A stretch of 64,000 bases of DNA from Sulfobacillus sp. (lineage in GTDB: Bacteria; Bacillota; Sulfobacillia; Sulfobacillales; Sulfobacillaceae), in contig DAIDDL010000023.1 in the NCBI GenBank assembly GCA_027309085.1, positions 1-64,000 on the forward strand, given 5' to 3'. The notes beneath the pieces were generated by a model. It was not told where the DNA came from. It saw only the letters and a list, made by a program, of their open reading frames with translations, and made no database searches. Both the position numbers and the translations under genes were made by a program. This document shows positions 44,061-52,725 of this stretch, one piece after another; position 1 is the first letter of the stretch, and every line of letters starts with the position of its first letter.

Positions 44061-44997
44061 GCAAGAGGGCAAGCTGCCCCTCATCATACTGGCGGGCCCG
44101 ACGGCCGCAGGCAAGACCGAGGTGAGTCTGGCCATTGCGGAGGCCGTGCACGGCGAGATTATCTCCTGTGACTCGGCCCAAATCTTTCAGGGGGTCAATA
44201 TCGGCACGGCAAAAATTGCGGAGAAGGACCGCCAGCACATTCCTCACTTTGGACTGGATCTGGTTCCGGCAGACGCCGCGTACTCCGTAGCTGATTACCA
44301 ACGGTATGCGAAGGCCTGTATTCAAGATATCGTGTCGCGGGGCAAACTGCCGGTCATGGTGGGGGGGACAGGGCTGTGGATTCGCGCGGTGATTCAAAAT
44401 TTTATCTTCACTCCCCAAGATCCGGTGTTGTCGGCCGCGGTCAGACGCCACATCCGTCTCATTGCCGAGGAGCACGGTTGGGAAAAAATCCGCTCCCTCC
44501 TCAAGATCTTGGACCCTGAAGGCTACCAGGCAATTGCTGCCCAGGATAAAAACCGCTTGAGCCGGGCTTTAGAGGTCGTGTGGACGACTGGCCGCCCTCT
44601 GGCGCGCCAGGGGCAGCCGAGCCCGTACCGTTTTGAGTACTGGGTGCTGACACGTCCTCTGACCGACTTGCACCGCCGCATTGAGCAGCGCACCCAGACC
44701 ATGCTGGATGCGGGGCTGCCCCAGGAAGTCATGGGACTGCTGCAGCAAGGCGTGCCCCGCAGCGCCCAGAGTCTGTCGGCGATTGGGTACCGCGAGACTG
44801 TGCAGTGGGCTTACGGGCTGATGTCCGAATCTGAGCGCAATGCCAGCATTACTGTGCATACCAAACAATATGCAAAGCGCCAGCTCACATGGTTCCGCTC
44901 GGAGAAGTCGGCCCGCTGGCTTGACTTGTCACTCTATGGGCCCGACAGGGTGATTGCCCAGGTTCTCAGCCGCGCGCGGTCACTGCAAGAGTTGTAA
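44044..44997 (+). CDS. miaA: tRNA dimethylallyltransferase
   Basis: Adds the dimethylallyl group to A37 of tRNAs reading UNN codons. The 317-residue enzyme has a P-loop GPTAAGKT (18-25), DSAQIFQGVNIGTAK, PHFGLDLVPAD and GGTGLWIRAV. Start: TTG at 44044, inside the end of mutL, with GAGGAGG about 11 bases upstream. mutS-mutL-miaA order is common in Firmicutes. A hairpin follows the stop before the convergent sleB. Confidence 0.94.
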   Translation: MDAEDKQEGKLPLIILAGPTAAGKTEVSLAIAEAVHGEIISCDSAQIFQGVNIGTAKIAEKDRQHIPHFGLDLVPADAAYSVADYQRYAKACIQDIVSRGKLPVMVGGTGLWIRAVIQNFIFTPQDPVLSAAVRRHIRLIAEEHGWEKIRSLLKILDPEGYQAIAAQDKNRLSRALEVVWTTGRPLARQGQPSPYRFEYWVLTRPLTDLHRRIEQRTQTMLDAGLPQEVMGLLQQGVPRSAQSLSAIGYRETVQWAYGLMSESERNASITVHTKQYAKRQLTWFRSEKSARWLDLSLYGPDRVIAQVLSRARSLQEL

Positions 44998-45000
44998 GAC

Positions 45001-45040
45001 CCCGACCTGACAGAAACAGAGCATGCCGGTCAGTATCGGG
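45001..45040. terminator. Hairpin between convergent miaA and sleB
   Basis: CCCGA (45001-45005) and CTGAC (45007-45011) pair with GTCAG (45029-45033) and TCGGG (45036-45040), with small bulges. No U-tract is seen. It is a weak candidate bidirectional terminator. Confidence 0.35.
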
Positions 45041-45051
45041 CGCTGGCAGGC

Positions 45052-45990
45052 TCACCGGCAGAAAACCTGGCTCCCGATTGTGGCGGTGATAGGCAGGGTG
45101 TTCATCCAGTTGGCATAAGGCAGGGATGGATTGTAATAGAACAGGGCGCCCCCGGTCGGGTCGGCGCCCTTAAGGGCCGCCATGACAGCCTTGTAGGCGA
45201 GAGATCCCGGAGACTGCCAGAAGCTTCCGTTAATAACGGAATCAAACTGGCCCGGCTCCTCAATCACTTCCGGGATGGTTTTGGGGAACCCCGGACTCTT
45301 CAGGCGGTTCAACACCACGGCGGCCACGCCCACCTGTCCCAGAAATGGCTGGTTCCCGGCCTCCGCATGCACCAGATGGGCCAGCAACCGGATGTCCTCG
45401 TGAGTGAAAGGGACTGTAGACGGGGCCGGGCCGGGACCGTTGGCTGGGGTGGTCTGGGCATCAAAGACCGACGCGCTGGCGTCGGCAGCCGGAATGATCA
45501 GCGTCTGTCCCCCGGCCAGCTTGTCCGAAACGAGATGGTTGGCGTGCCACAATGTGAGCACGGGAACCTTATGCTGCCGCGCAATCGATTCGACGGACTC
45601 GCCAGGGACCACCGTATGGGCAGTGGGGATCGTCAGAATGTCCCCCGCATAAATGGTCGTGCCATTCAGGTGATTGGCGCTTTCCAAAGCCGCGATGGAA
45701 ATATGGAAGCGCTGCGCCAAACTCCACAGGGAATCGCCCCACCGGATCCGGTAGACATGGGCGGGCTGGATGGATTGGGGCAGGGACGAAAGTGGCCGCC
45801 GGAGTTTGCTCGGGCGCGGCAGGGCGCGGGGGAGTGACAAAGATGGGGTGTGCCTGGGGACAGGTGCCGGCAGGGAGGAACCGGCCTCGTGGACCGCACT
45901 CCCCAAGAGCAGCGCGCCGCATGCCATGGCGGCCCGTGCTGACCAGATCCTCCTTTTCCGAGCGGGCCAGCCGCTAGATGACGTCATCAT
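45052..45990 (-). CDS. sleB: Spore cortex-lytic enzyme, SleB/CwlJ type with two LysM domains
   Basis: A 312-residue secreted wall hydrolase that breaks spore cortex peptidoglycan during germination. It has a basic N-terminus with a hydrophobic signal segment (about 18-34), a Pro-rich linker, LysM 1 (79-122, VYRIRWGDSLWSLAQRF), LysM 2 (124-167, HTVVPGESVESIARQH) and a Hydrolase_2 domain (198-312) with the likely catalytic Glu210 (LVHAEAGNQPFLGQVGVA). The ATG at 45990 has GGAGGG 7 bases upstream; the long open frame to 46440 is not used. SleB usually has a PG_binding_1 domain; here LysM replaces it, as in some Clostridia. Confidence 0.87.
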   Translation of the reverse strand: MMTSSSGWPARKRRIWSARAAMACGALLLGSAVHEAGSSLPAPVPRHTPSLSLPRALPRPSKLRRPLSSLPQSIQPAHVYRIRWGDSLWSLAQRFHISIAALESANHLNGTTIYAGDILTIPTAHTVVPGESVESIARQHKVPVLTLWHANHLVSDKLAGGQTLIIPAADASASVFDAQTTPANGPGPAPSTVPFTHEDIRLLAHLVHAEAGNQPFLGQVGVAAVVLNRLKSPGFPKTIPEVIEEPGQFDSVINGSFWQSPGSLAYKAVMAALKGADPTGGALFYYNPSLPYANWMNTLPITATIGSQVFCR

Positions 45991-46242
45991 ACGCAATCCC
46001 TCCAAGCAGTATAGTCTTGTCCTATGGACCCATCCTATGAATAAGATTTGGAAATGATGCCCAAATATTAGCCGCCCAGAGCCGCAGCTATAACTCGGGG
46101 CCGCGGGCCTGCTGCAATGCGCACGCAGGTTGCATGATGAAATAGCAGGAACATGGTGCGGATGGCAGGAATTTCCCCCGCCTGTGGCGAAACCTCTCTT
46201 ATTCCGAGCAGGGAGAGAGGGAGAGGAGAGGTGAGGTAAGCA

Positions 46243-48324
46243 GTGGCTTACGAAAAGATGCACGGATTTGCCGTCAGTGACCCTTTCCGCGCACTGGAAG
46301 AAGATAGCGCCGCCACACGGCAATTTGACATTGAACAGCACCGGGCGACAGAAGAAGCTTTGGGTCAGGACCCTTACTGGACGCTGGTCAACGCCCGGCT
46401 CAACGTCCTGACTGCCGGTGTCGACCAAGGCGTGCCGCAAAGACGGGGAAACACTCTGGCATATTTAGTGCGCCCCGCGACTGGCGATCAGTCCCGGCTC
46501 GAGGTCATGGATACCCAAGGGGGATGCGCACAGGTCGTGTACGACCCCTCGAAGGCAGAGACGCCGGAGGCAGTGGACTGGTTTACCCTGTCAGAAGACG
46601 GCCGGTATGTGTTTTACGGGGTGTCAGAGCAAGGGGATGAATGGACGGTCCTCAGGGTCTATGACAGTACCTCGCGGCAGACGCTGGCGGAGGCGATTCC
46701 TGGGACCCGTTGGGCCTCCGTGAGCATGGCACAGGGCCAAAACTCTTTCTTTTACACCCGTTACCCCCTGAATTCGGACGATGAGCCCCAGTTCTATCAC
46801 CAGCGTGTCTACCAGCATGTCCTGGGCACGGATTACCATGATGATGCCGTCGTCTATCAAGATGACAGCAAGACGGCTACGTTCAGCGTGTCGTCGGCGT
46901 CAGACACCGGATCCCATCTTCTGATTGATACCCACCGGGGCTGGAGCGCCAACCGGCTGGTGCTGCACGCTGTCGCCTGTCCCGGCTCTCCCGATGCCAC
47001 CCTGTTCGACAGCTTCAATGAGCGCATCGAGCCTTTTTGGCACCACAACCAGGTATATGGGGTGCACCGGCACGCCGGGAATTTCGGAGAAATTGTCCGG
47101 TGGGATAGCGACACCTCTAATTGGCAGACAGTCACCGCCGAAGTGCCGGGACAACCTCTGGAATTCTGCGCTCCCTGCGGCGGAGGACTCTTGACCCTGC
47201 GCTGGAAAGACGCCCGCGCACTGCTGCAATGGACGTCCCCCGGAGGGGACGTCCGGAAATTCCCCCTGCCCCACGAGGGAATCGGCACCGTATTCGGCAT
47301 CGGGGCGGATCCCCTCAGCTCCACCGCCTATGTGGGCTGGACCTCGTTTGACCAGCCCCGCCAGGTGTATGCGGTAGACACGGCCCAGGACCGCACCCGC
47401 CCGTGGGGATCCGCGGTGACCCCCATACCCGACATCGAAATTTGGTCAGAAAGTGTGCCGTCAACGGGTGGCGCAATGATCCCCATCTTTTTGGCCAAAC
47501 GCGGATCCGGGCCGCTCGACCATCCGCTGCCGGCCGTAGTGGGGGGATATGGCGGGTTCAATATTGCGTACTCTCCCGCGTATTCGGCGGGAATTCAGCT
47601 ATGGCTGGAATCTGGCGGCCTGTACATTGTGGCAGGATTGAGGGGCGGCAGCGAACGTGGCGAACCGTGGCACCAGGCGGGAATGCGGGCCGAAAAACAG
47701 AATGTCTTTGATGATATGGCCAACGTCTTGCGCTACCTCGCGGACCGCGGCTATACCCGCCCTGAATCCTTGGGCATCACCGGGCGCAGCAATGGCGGGC
47801 TGCTGACGGGAGCCCTGGTCACCCAGCACCCGGAACTGATGCGCGCGGCGGTTATCGGGGTTCCACTCCTGGACATGTTGCGCTATGATCAGTTCCTGGT
47901 GGCGGCGCTTTGGACAGCTGAATACGGAGACCCTTACCGTCTGGAAGAATGGGGATGGCTGCAGCGTTATTCGCCTTATCACCATGTGGTGCCGAACACC
48001 AGGTACCCAGCGGTTTTAATTTTCACCTCGGCTCATGACAGCAGGGTAGCCCCTTTACACGCTAGGAAGATGGCGGCCCGCCTGCAGCAGGCCACGGCAT
48101 CGGGATACCCCGTGCACCTGCGCATAGAGCCCCAAGCTGGCCACGGCGTCGGCAAGACCAGGCAGCAGACAGTCAGTGAGGAGTCAGATATCTGGACATT
48201 CCAGTTCCGCCAGCTTGGGCTTTCGCCCAAAGCTCGACGGGAGGGCTCTCACATCTCACGGGGCAATTGCACACGGATAGAGCAGATTAAGCAAGGAGAA
48301 AGGAATGAGTGGGACAATGTCTAA
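46243..48324 (+). CDS. Prolyl oligopeptidase family serine peptidase (S9)
   Basis: A 693-residue cytosolic peptidase cutting short peptides after proline, or a related oligopeptidase. The N-terminal beta-propeller (about 60-400) is followed by an alpha/beta-hydrolase domain with the catalytic Ser516 (TGRSNGGLLTG), Asp599 (SAHDSRVAP) and His634 (AGHGVGK). GGYGGF and GLRGGSERGEPWH match the S9A group. The GTG start has AGGAGAGGTGAGG upstream. No signal peptide is seen. It overlaps the downstream PfpI-family gene by 20 bp. Confidence 0.92.
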   Translation: MAYEKMHGFAVSDPFRALEEDSAATRQFDIEQHRATEEALGQDPYWTLVNARLNVLTAGVDQGVPQRRGNTLAYLVRPATGDQSRLEVMDTQGGCAQVVYDPSKAETPEAVDWFTLSEDGRYVFYGVSEQGDEWTVLRVYDSTSRQTLAEAIPGTRWASVSMAQGQNSFFYTRYPLNSDDEPQFYHQRVYQHVLGTDYHDDAVVYQDDSKTATFSVSSASDTGSHLLIDTHRGWSANRLVLHAVACPGSPDATLFDSFNERIEPFWHHNQVYGVHRHAGNFGEIVRWDSDTSNWQTVTAEVPGQPLEFCAPCGGGLLTLRWKDARALLQWTSPGGDVRKFPLPHEGIGTVFGIGADPLSSTAYVGWTSFDQPRQVYAVDTAQDRTRPWGSAVTPIPDIEIWSESVPSTGGAMIPIFLAKRGSGPLDHPLPAVVGGYGGFNIAYSPAYSAGIQLWLESGGLYIVAGLRGGSERGEPWHQAGMRAEKQNVFDDMANVLRYLADRGYTRPESLGITGRSNGGLLTGALVTQHPELMRAAVIGVPLLDMLRYDQFLVAALWTAEYGDPYRLEEWGWLQRYSPYHHVVPNTRYPAVLIFTSAHDSRVAPLHARKMAARLQQATASGYPVHLRIEPQAGHGVGKTRQQTVSEESDIWTFQFRQLGLSPKARREGSHISRGNCTRIEQIKQGERNEWDNV

Positions 48325-48874
48325 AATACTGATTGTGACTGGTGACGGCGGTGAGGCCCTCGAAGTCATGTATCCCTACCAGCGTCTGCGCGAGGAAGGC
48401 TATGAGGTGCATATCGCGGCTCCGACCAAAAAAATGATCCAGACGGTCGTGCATGACTTCGAACCGGGTTTTGACACGTATACGGAGAAACTGGGGTACC
48501 GGGTGCAAGCAGACCTGGCTTTTCATGACGTGCACCCCGAGGACTATGTGGCATTGGTTGTTCCCGGCGGGAGGGCTCCCGAATACATCCGCAATGATGC
48601 GGATGTCAAGCGGATTGTCGCGTACTTTTTTGCCAAAAACGCTCCGGTGGCCCAAATCTGCCATGCCCCGCTCATCCTGGCCAGCGCCAACGTTCTGGGC
48701 GGCAGGACCACAGCGGCGTATCCGGCACTGGCTCCTGACGTAGAAGCCGCAGGGGCCGTGTTCGTGGATGGTGCGGCGGTGGTGGACGGGCAACTGGTCT
48801 CGGCACGGGCCTGGCCGGACCACCCGGAATGGATGCGGGCATTTCTTGCGGTTCTGAGGGACCAGAATCTATAG
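48305..48874 (+). CDS. DJ-1/PfpI family protein
   Basis: A 189-residue DJ-1/PfpI superfamily protein. The nucleophile elbow is QICHAPLIL with Cys119, and VVPGGRAPEYI carries the usual strand-loop. Members include intracellular cysteine proteases, glyoxalases or deglycases and chaperones; the exact activity is not known here. The start has AAGGAGAAAGG upstream and overlaps the end of the peptidase gene, so they are co-translated. A strong hairpin follows the stop. Confidence 0.88.
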   Translation: MSGTMSKILIVTGDGGEALEVMYPYQRLREEGYEVHIAAPTKKMIQTVVHDFEPGFDTYTEKLGYRVQADLAFHDVHPEDYVALVVPGGRAPEYIRNDADVKRIVAYFFAKNAPVAQICHAPLILASANVLGGRTTAAYPALAPDVEAAGAVFVDGAAVVDGQLVSARAWPDHPEWMRAFLAVLRDQNL

Positions 48875-48911
48875 GACCTTGCGGGCTTCCCCTCTGACGG
48901 TATTGGCAAAT

Positions 48912-48950
48912 ACGGCCGGCATCGTGGATTAGAGCCACGACGCCGGCCGT
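48912..48950 (+). terminator. Long hairpin after the PfpI gene
   Basis: ACGGCCGGCATCGTGG pairs with CCACGACGCCGGCCGT over 16 bases with a single mismatch, loop ATTAGAG. It is followed by GCCTCTAACC, so there is no U-tract. The remaining ~180 bases to the spoVK-like gene hold nothing I can identify. Confidence 0.55.
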
Positions 48951-49132
48951 GCCTCTAACCTTTACGGCATGCCCATGGCTCCCGACGGGGAAGTGTCTGG
49001 CAAGCAGCCATAGCATCTGCCTGAAACGACTGGCGGGAACTGGTCAGCCAAAATTGCTCCCCGGACAGGCAGCATTTCCGTCACCGGCGCGTATAGTTAA
49101 AGGTGTGACGATATTTGGCGGAGGGGAAGCAG

Positions 49133-50131
49133 ATGCCCGAACCGGACTATCAGCCTGGGTATTCACAAGACCCGATGACATCTCGGGAGGTTTTAGCGTG
49201 GTTTGAGGCAGGACGCCTGCCTTCTGACGGGGCGCTCAAACATCTGCAGAAATTGGACAGCCGCATCACGGATGGCCGCAGCAGCATCCGCGCACCCAGT
49301 CAGGAGTCCCGCCGCAAGCGCATCGACTCGGTGTTACATGAACTGGATGGCCTTGTCGGGCTCCATGATGTCAAGAACATGGTGCATGAAATCCGCGCCT
49401 ATGTGGACGTCCAGCAGAGACGTCTGGAACTGGGTCTGGCCAGCGAGCCTCAAACCCTGCATATGGTCTTTTCAGGCGCGCCGGGCACAGGAAAAACCAC
49501 TGTTGCCCGGATTTTGGGACGGTTGTTCCAAACCATGGATGTTCTTCCCAAAGGGCACATGCTGGAAGTGGAGCGTGCGGACCTCGTCGGAGAGTATATC
49601 GGGCATACGGCGCAGAAAACGCGCGACGCGGTGAAGAGGGCACTGGGCGGGGTGATGTTTGTCGACGAAGCGTACGCACTGGCCCGGGGTGGGGAAAAGG
49701 ACTTTGGCAAGGAAGCAATTGACACCCTGGTGAAAGCGATGGAAGATCACCGCGGAGAGTTCCTGCTGATTTTAGCGGGATATTCCGATGAAATGGCATG
49801 GTTTCTGGCGACTAACCCCGGGCTGCTGTCGCGCTTCCCGCTGCACCTGCACTTTCCTGACTATGGGGCCAGTGAACTGGCCGCCATTGCCCGTATCATG
49901 CTGGCGGAACGGCAATACCAACTGTCTGCGGATGCTGACCGCCAATTGACCGAATATCTGGTGCGTTCCGAAGGCCACTGGCACGTGAATTCCGGTAATG
50001 CCCGGTTGGTCAGAAATTTGATTGAGGGTGCCATCCGCCGGCAATCCGTGCGGCTCATCAGGCGTCTGGACATGGCGACACGGGAAGAACTGATGACCTT
50101 GACATGGGCCGACGTGGAAGGGGGCCTGTGA
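49133..50131 (+). CDS. spoVK: SpoVK-like AAA+ ATPase (CbbX family)
   Basis: A 332-residue AAA+ protein required for spore maturation in Bacillus; the family also includes Rubisco activase CbbX. An N-terminal linker (about 1-65) is followed by LDGLVGLHDVKNMVHEIRAY, Walker A SGAPGTGKTT (114-123), Walker B GVMFVDEAYAL and a C-terminal lid. No Rubisco genes are near, and the next two genes match the B. subtilis spoVK-ynbA-ynbB order, so SpoVK is favoured. The ATG at 49133 has GGAGGGGAAG upstream. The GTPase gene starts in its stop codon (TGATG). Confidence 0.88.
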   Translation: MPEPDYQPGYSQDPMTSREVLAWFEAGRLPSDGALKHLQKLDSRITDGRSSIRAPSQESRRKRIDSVLHELDGLVGLHDVKNMVHEIRAYVDVQQRRLELGLASEPQTLHMVFSGAPGTGKTTVARILGRLFQTMDVLPKGHMLEVERADLVGEYIGHTAQKTRDAVKRALGGVMFVDEAYALARGGEKDFGKEAIDTLVKAMEDHRGEFLLILAGYSDEMAWFLATNPGLLSRFPLHLHFPDYGASELAAIARIMLAERQYQLSADADRQLTEYLVRSEGHWHVNSGNARLVRNLIEGAIRRQSVRLIRRLDMATREELMTLTWADVEGGL

Positions 50132-50736
50132 TGGAGGCGCTGGTCGTAGGGAAACCCAACGTGGGCAAGTCGCTGTTTGTTCTCAATTTCGCCTCCTATC
50201 TGGGTCTCAGGGAGATCCGGCTCGAGGCGGTGGGCAGTGACGGGCGGGTGCTTGTCCGCCGTCTCTCATTGGAGGACGCGAAGCGCAAACTGGTCTCGCA
50301 TAATGCCCACAAGACCATGGCGGCGCAGGGCATCGACGTGGAGATCGCAGCGGGGCGGACGCCACGGCGCCTGACGATAGTCGATACCGTCGGAATTTCG
50401 GAGGGGATCCACCACATGGCAGAGATCCGGCAAGCCATGGCGTCCACTCTCGCGCGCCTCGGCACCGCAGATATTGTCCTGCACCTCATCGATTCTTCGC
50501 GAATTGGGCACAAAACCATTGAAGCTCCCGGGGCCGTGGATGAAGAAATTGCCTCGTATGCCAGACAGCTAGGACCCTATATCATTCTGGCCAACAAAAT
50601 TGACAAGCCCGGCTCGGCTGACGCACTGAGCCAGTTGAGGGAACACTACCGCGGGACTCCGGTCATTCCTGTCTCCGCCCTGACCCGCAGAGGATTCCGG
50701 GAGGTCAAATCTTTTGTCCTCCGCCACATGAGCTGA
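50131..50736 (+). CDS. Small Era/Der-like GTPase
   Basis: A 201-residue GTP-binding protein. G1 GKPNVGKS (7-14), G3 DTVG (in VDTVGISEGIHH), G4 NKID and G5 SAL are all visible. The size is that of a bare G domain, without the KH domain of Era or the glycine-rich domain of HflX. It takes the place of ynbA (hflX) between spoVK and ynbB, so it may do a similar job or belong to sporulation; this is inference. Start ATG at 50131 overlaps the spoVK stop; GTG at 50128 is the alternative. Confidence 0.82.
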   Translation: MEALVVGKPNVGKSLFVLNFASYLGLREIRLEAVGSDGRVLVRRLSLEDAKRKLVSHNAHKTMAAQGIDVEIAAGRTPRRLTIVDTVGISEGIHHMAEIRQAMASTLARLGTADIVLHLIDSSRIGHKTIEAPGAVDEEIASYARQLGPYIILANKIDKPGSADALSQLREHYRGTPVIPVSALTRRGFREVKSFVLRHMS

Positions 50737-50897
50737 GGCCAGCTTCAGTGCCGCCCTTACAGCGCTGCCGTCAAGGGAAGGGCTGGTGCCACCCAACATG
50801 TTTGGAGGCAGGCGTTGACCAGTTGGCGCGAATTTCCACCGGCTCCCAATATGGTGTATCATACCGGGGATTGACATCAGGAGGGTGGAATTCGGCC

Positions 50898-52106
50898 ATG
50901 ACTAGTGACGAGAGGGTGCGGTCCAGCCGCAAGGGGTGGGCGCAGGTGGAGGACGTCGTCGCCCACAATATGATGCGGGTGGCCAGGGCATTCAGCGACA
51001 GCGGGCTGGCGACTCCAGATTTGGGCGGCACAACCGGGTACGGCTACGATGACCGGGGGAGAGAGCGTTTGGACCGTATTGTCGCTGCGGTCATGCACTG
51101 TGACGAGGCGATGGTCCGCCCTCAGTGGGCGTCAGGCACCCACGCCCTGACAACCGCCCTGCGGGCGCTTCTAATTCCGGGAGATGAACTGTGGCTGGCC
51201 AACGGCCCAGTCTATGACACATTGCGGCCACTTCTGTCCGGTTCCGGCCGCACCAGTTTGCCAGCGCGCGGCGTCCGGGTCAGGACGCTGCCCGCTGACA
51301 GCCAGGGTAGGACGTTGTGGCCCGCCCGGACAGAATCTTCCGTGGAACCCCGCGTAGTGTACGTTCAGCGTTCACGGGGATACCAGGCCCGGCCGTCGTG
51401 GACCGCAGAGCTGATCCGAAACGCAGCGGACGAGGCGCACGCGCGGGGAGCGTGGCTCGTCGTTGACAATTGTTACGGGGAGTTCACCCTGCCCGAGGAG
51501 CCGACCGACTGGGGAGCTGACCTTATCATTGGGAGCCTGCTGAAAAATCCCGGTGGAGGCATTGCCCCCACGGGCGCGTACGTGGCTGGGCGCAGCGATC
51601 TGGTGCGGGCGGTCGGGGAGATGCTGCTGTCGCCGGGAATCGGCCAGGAAGTCGGCCCGACAGCTCCGTATTTGCGCTTGCTCGCCCAAGGGTGGTTTCT
51701 GGCTCCGATGATGGTCGGGGAAGCCCTGATGGGGGGGATTTATGCAAGCCATGCCTTTCATGAAGCCGGTTACGGGGTGGACCCTGCCCCGGAGGAGGCC
51801 GTGCGCAGCGATATCGTCACGGCGATTGAACTCAACAGCCCCGCGCGCATTCACGCGCTGTGCCAAGCGGTGCAGGCCGTGTCGCCCGTGGATGCCTACG
51901 TGTCCCCGCAGGCATGGGCCATGCCTGGCTACAGTGACCCGGTGATCATGGCGGCGGGAGGCTTTGTGGCGGGAGCATCCTTAGAACTGTCCTGCGATGC
52001 CCCCATGCGCCCCCCTTACACCGCTTACCTGCAAGGAGGGTTATCCCGCTGGCACACGGTGTTGGCGGTAGACGCCGGTTTGCTGGCGTTAAAGGCTGCG
52101 GACTAA
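50898..52106 (+). CDS. YnbB-like PLP-dependent protein (aluminium resistance/methionine gamma-lyase family)
   Basis: A 402-residue fold-type I PLP enzyme related to YnbB, annotated in many genomes as aluminium resistance protein. The PLP lysine is Lys216 in GSLLKNPGGGIAPTGAYVAG. Upstream blocks include TTGYGYDDRGRERLD and MVRPQWASGTHAL. The actual reaction of YnbB proteins is not settled. The ATG at 50898 has AGGAGGGTGG upstream. In B. subtilis ynbB precedes glnR-glnA; here it is followed by convergent lexA with an 18-bp overlap. Confidence 0.85.
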   Translation: MTSDERVRSSRKGWAQVEDVVAHNMMRVARAFSDSGLATPDLGGTTGYGYDDRGRERLDRIVAAVMHCDEAMVRPQWASGTHALTTALRALLIPGDELWLANGPVYDTLRPLLSGSGRTSLPARGVRVRTLPADSQGRTLWPARTESSVEPRVVYVQRSRGYQARPSWTAELIRNAADEAHARGAWLVVDNCYGEFTLPEEPTDWGADLIIGSLLKNPGGGIAPTGAYVAGRSDLVRAVGEMLLSPGIGQEVGPTAPYLRLLAQGWFLAPMMVGEALMGGIYASHAFHEAGYGVDPAPEEAVRSDIVTAIELNSPARIHALCQAVQAVSPVDAYVSPQAWAMPGYSDPVIMAAGGFVAGASLELSCDAPMRPPYTAYLQGGLSRWHTVLAVDAGLLALKAAD

Positions 52107-52679
52107 GCCGATAACCCGCCCCAGAACCTGGATGTCCTTGGCGATGATTGGCTCATACCGGTCATTCGCGGGCATCAGGCGGATACCGCCCGCCTCTTTA
52201 TAGAAGTATTTTACGGTAGCCTCTTCGCCGATGAGGGCAATGACAATGTCGCCGTCGTCGGCCGAAGCGGTGCGTGTGACGGCAACCAGATCGCCGTCGT
52301 AAATGCCCGCCCCGACCATCGAATCGCCGACGACGTGCAAGAGGAAATCAGGTTCGGTATGAAATAATGTCGAGGGCAGAGACAGTCGGTCTTCGATAAC
52401 CTCTGCCGCCAAAATAGGCACACCCGCCGTGATATTGCCAATTACGGGAACGGATACCGGCGCTCGGTGCAAACCGGACCCAATAGCCCATGCTCGCCGC
52501 TTCGAAGGCGGGTGGCTAATGTAACCGTCCTGTTCCAACATCTTTAGGTGTCTGGCGACGCTGGCGGTGGAACTCAGCCCCACGGCTTTGCCAATTTCGC
52601 GGACAGAAGGAGGATATCCATTTTCATTAAGATAGTCTTGAATGAAAGCAAGAATTTGTTGCTGCCTTTCACCAATCAC
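52089..52679 (-). CDS. lexA: LexA repressor
   Basis: SOS repressor that cuts itself when RecA is activated. The 196-residue protein has the winged HTH (1-65; GYPPSVREIGKAVGLSSTAS), the Ala85-Gly86 cleavage site (NITAGVPIL), catalytic Ser120 (VGDSMVGAGI) and Lys157 (EEATVKYF). GTG start at 52679 with AAGGAGGA upstream. On the minus strand TACAAT (52716-52711) may be its -10. No canonical CGAAC-N4-GTTCG box was found near it or recA, so the operator of this lineage may differ. It is divergent from the CPBP gene. Confidence 0.95.
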   Translation of the reverse strand: MIGERQQQILAFIQDYLNENGYPPSVREIGKAVGLSSTASVARHLKMLEQDGYISHPPSKRRAWAIGSGLHRAPVSVPVIGNITAGVPILAAEVIEDRLSLPSTLFHTEPDFLLHVVGDSMVGAGIYDGDLVAVTRTASADDGDIVIALIGEEATVKYFYKEAGGIRLMPANDRYEPIIAKDIQVLGRVIGLVRSL

Positions 52680-52725
52680 ATGGATCGTCCTCCTTATAGT
52701 GCCAGGAATATTGTACCATACTACC

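Noticed and set aside
45991-46440. Upstream extension of the sleB frame
   Set aside because: The extension lacks signal-peptide character, overlaps the divergent peptidase start, and the ATG at 45990 has a good ribosome site.
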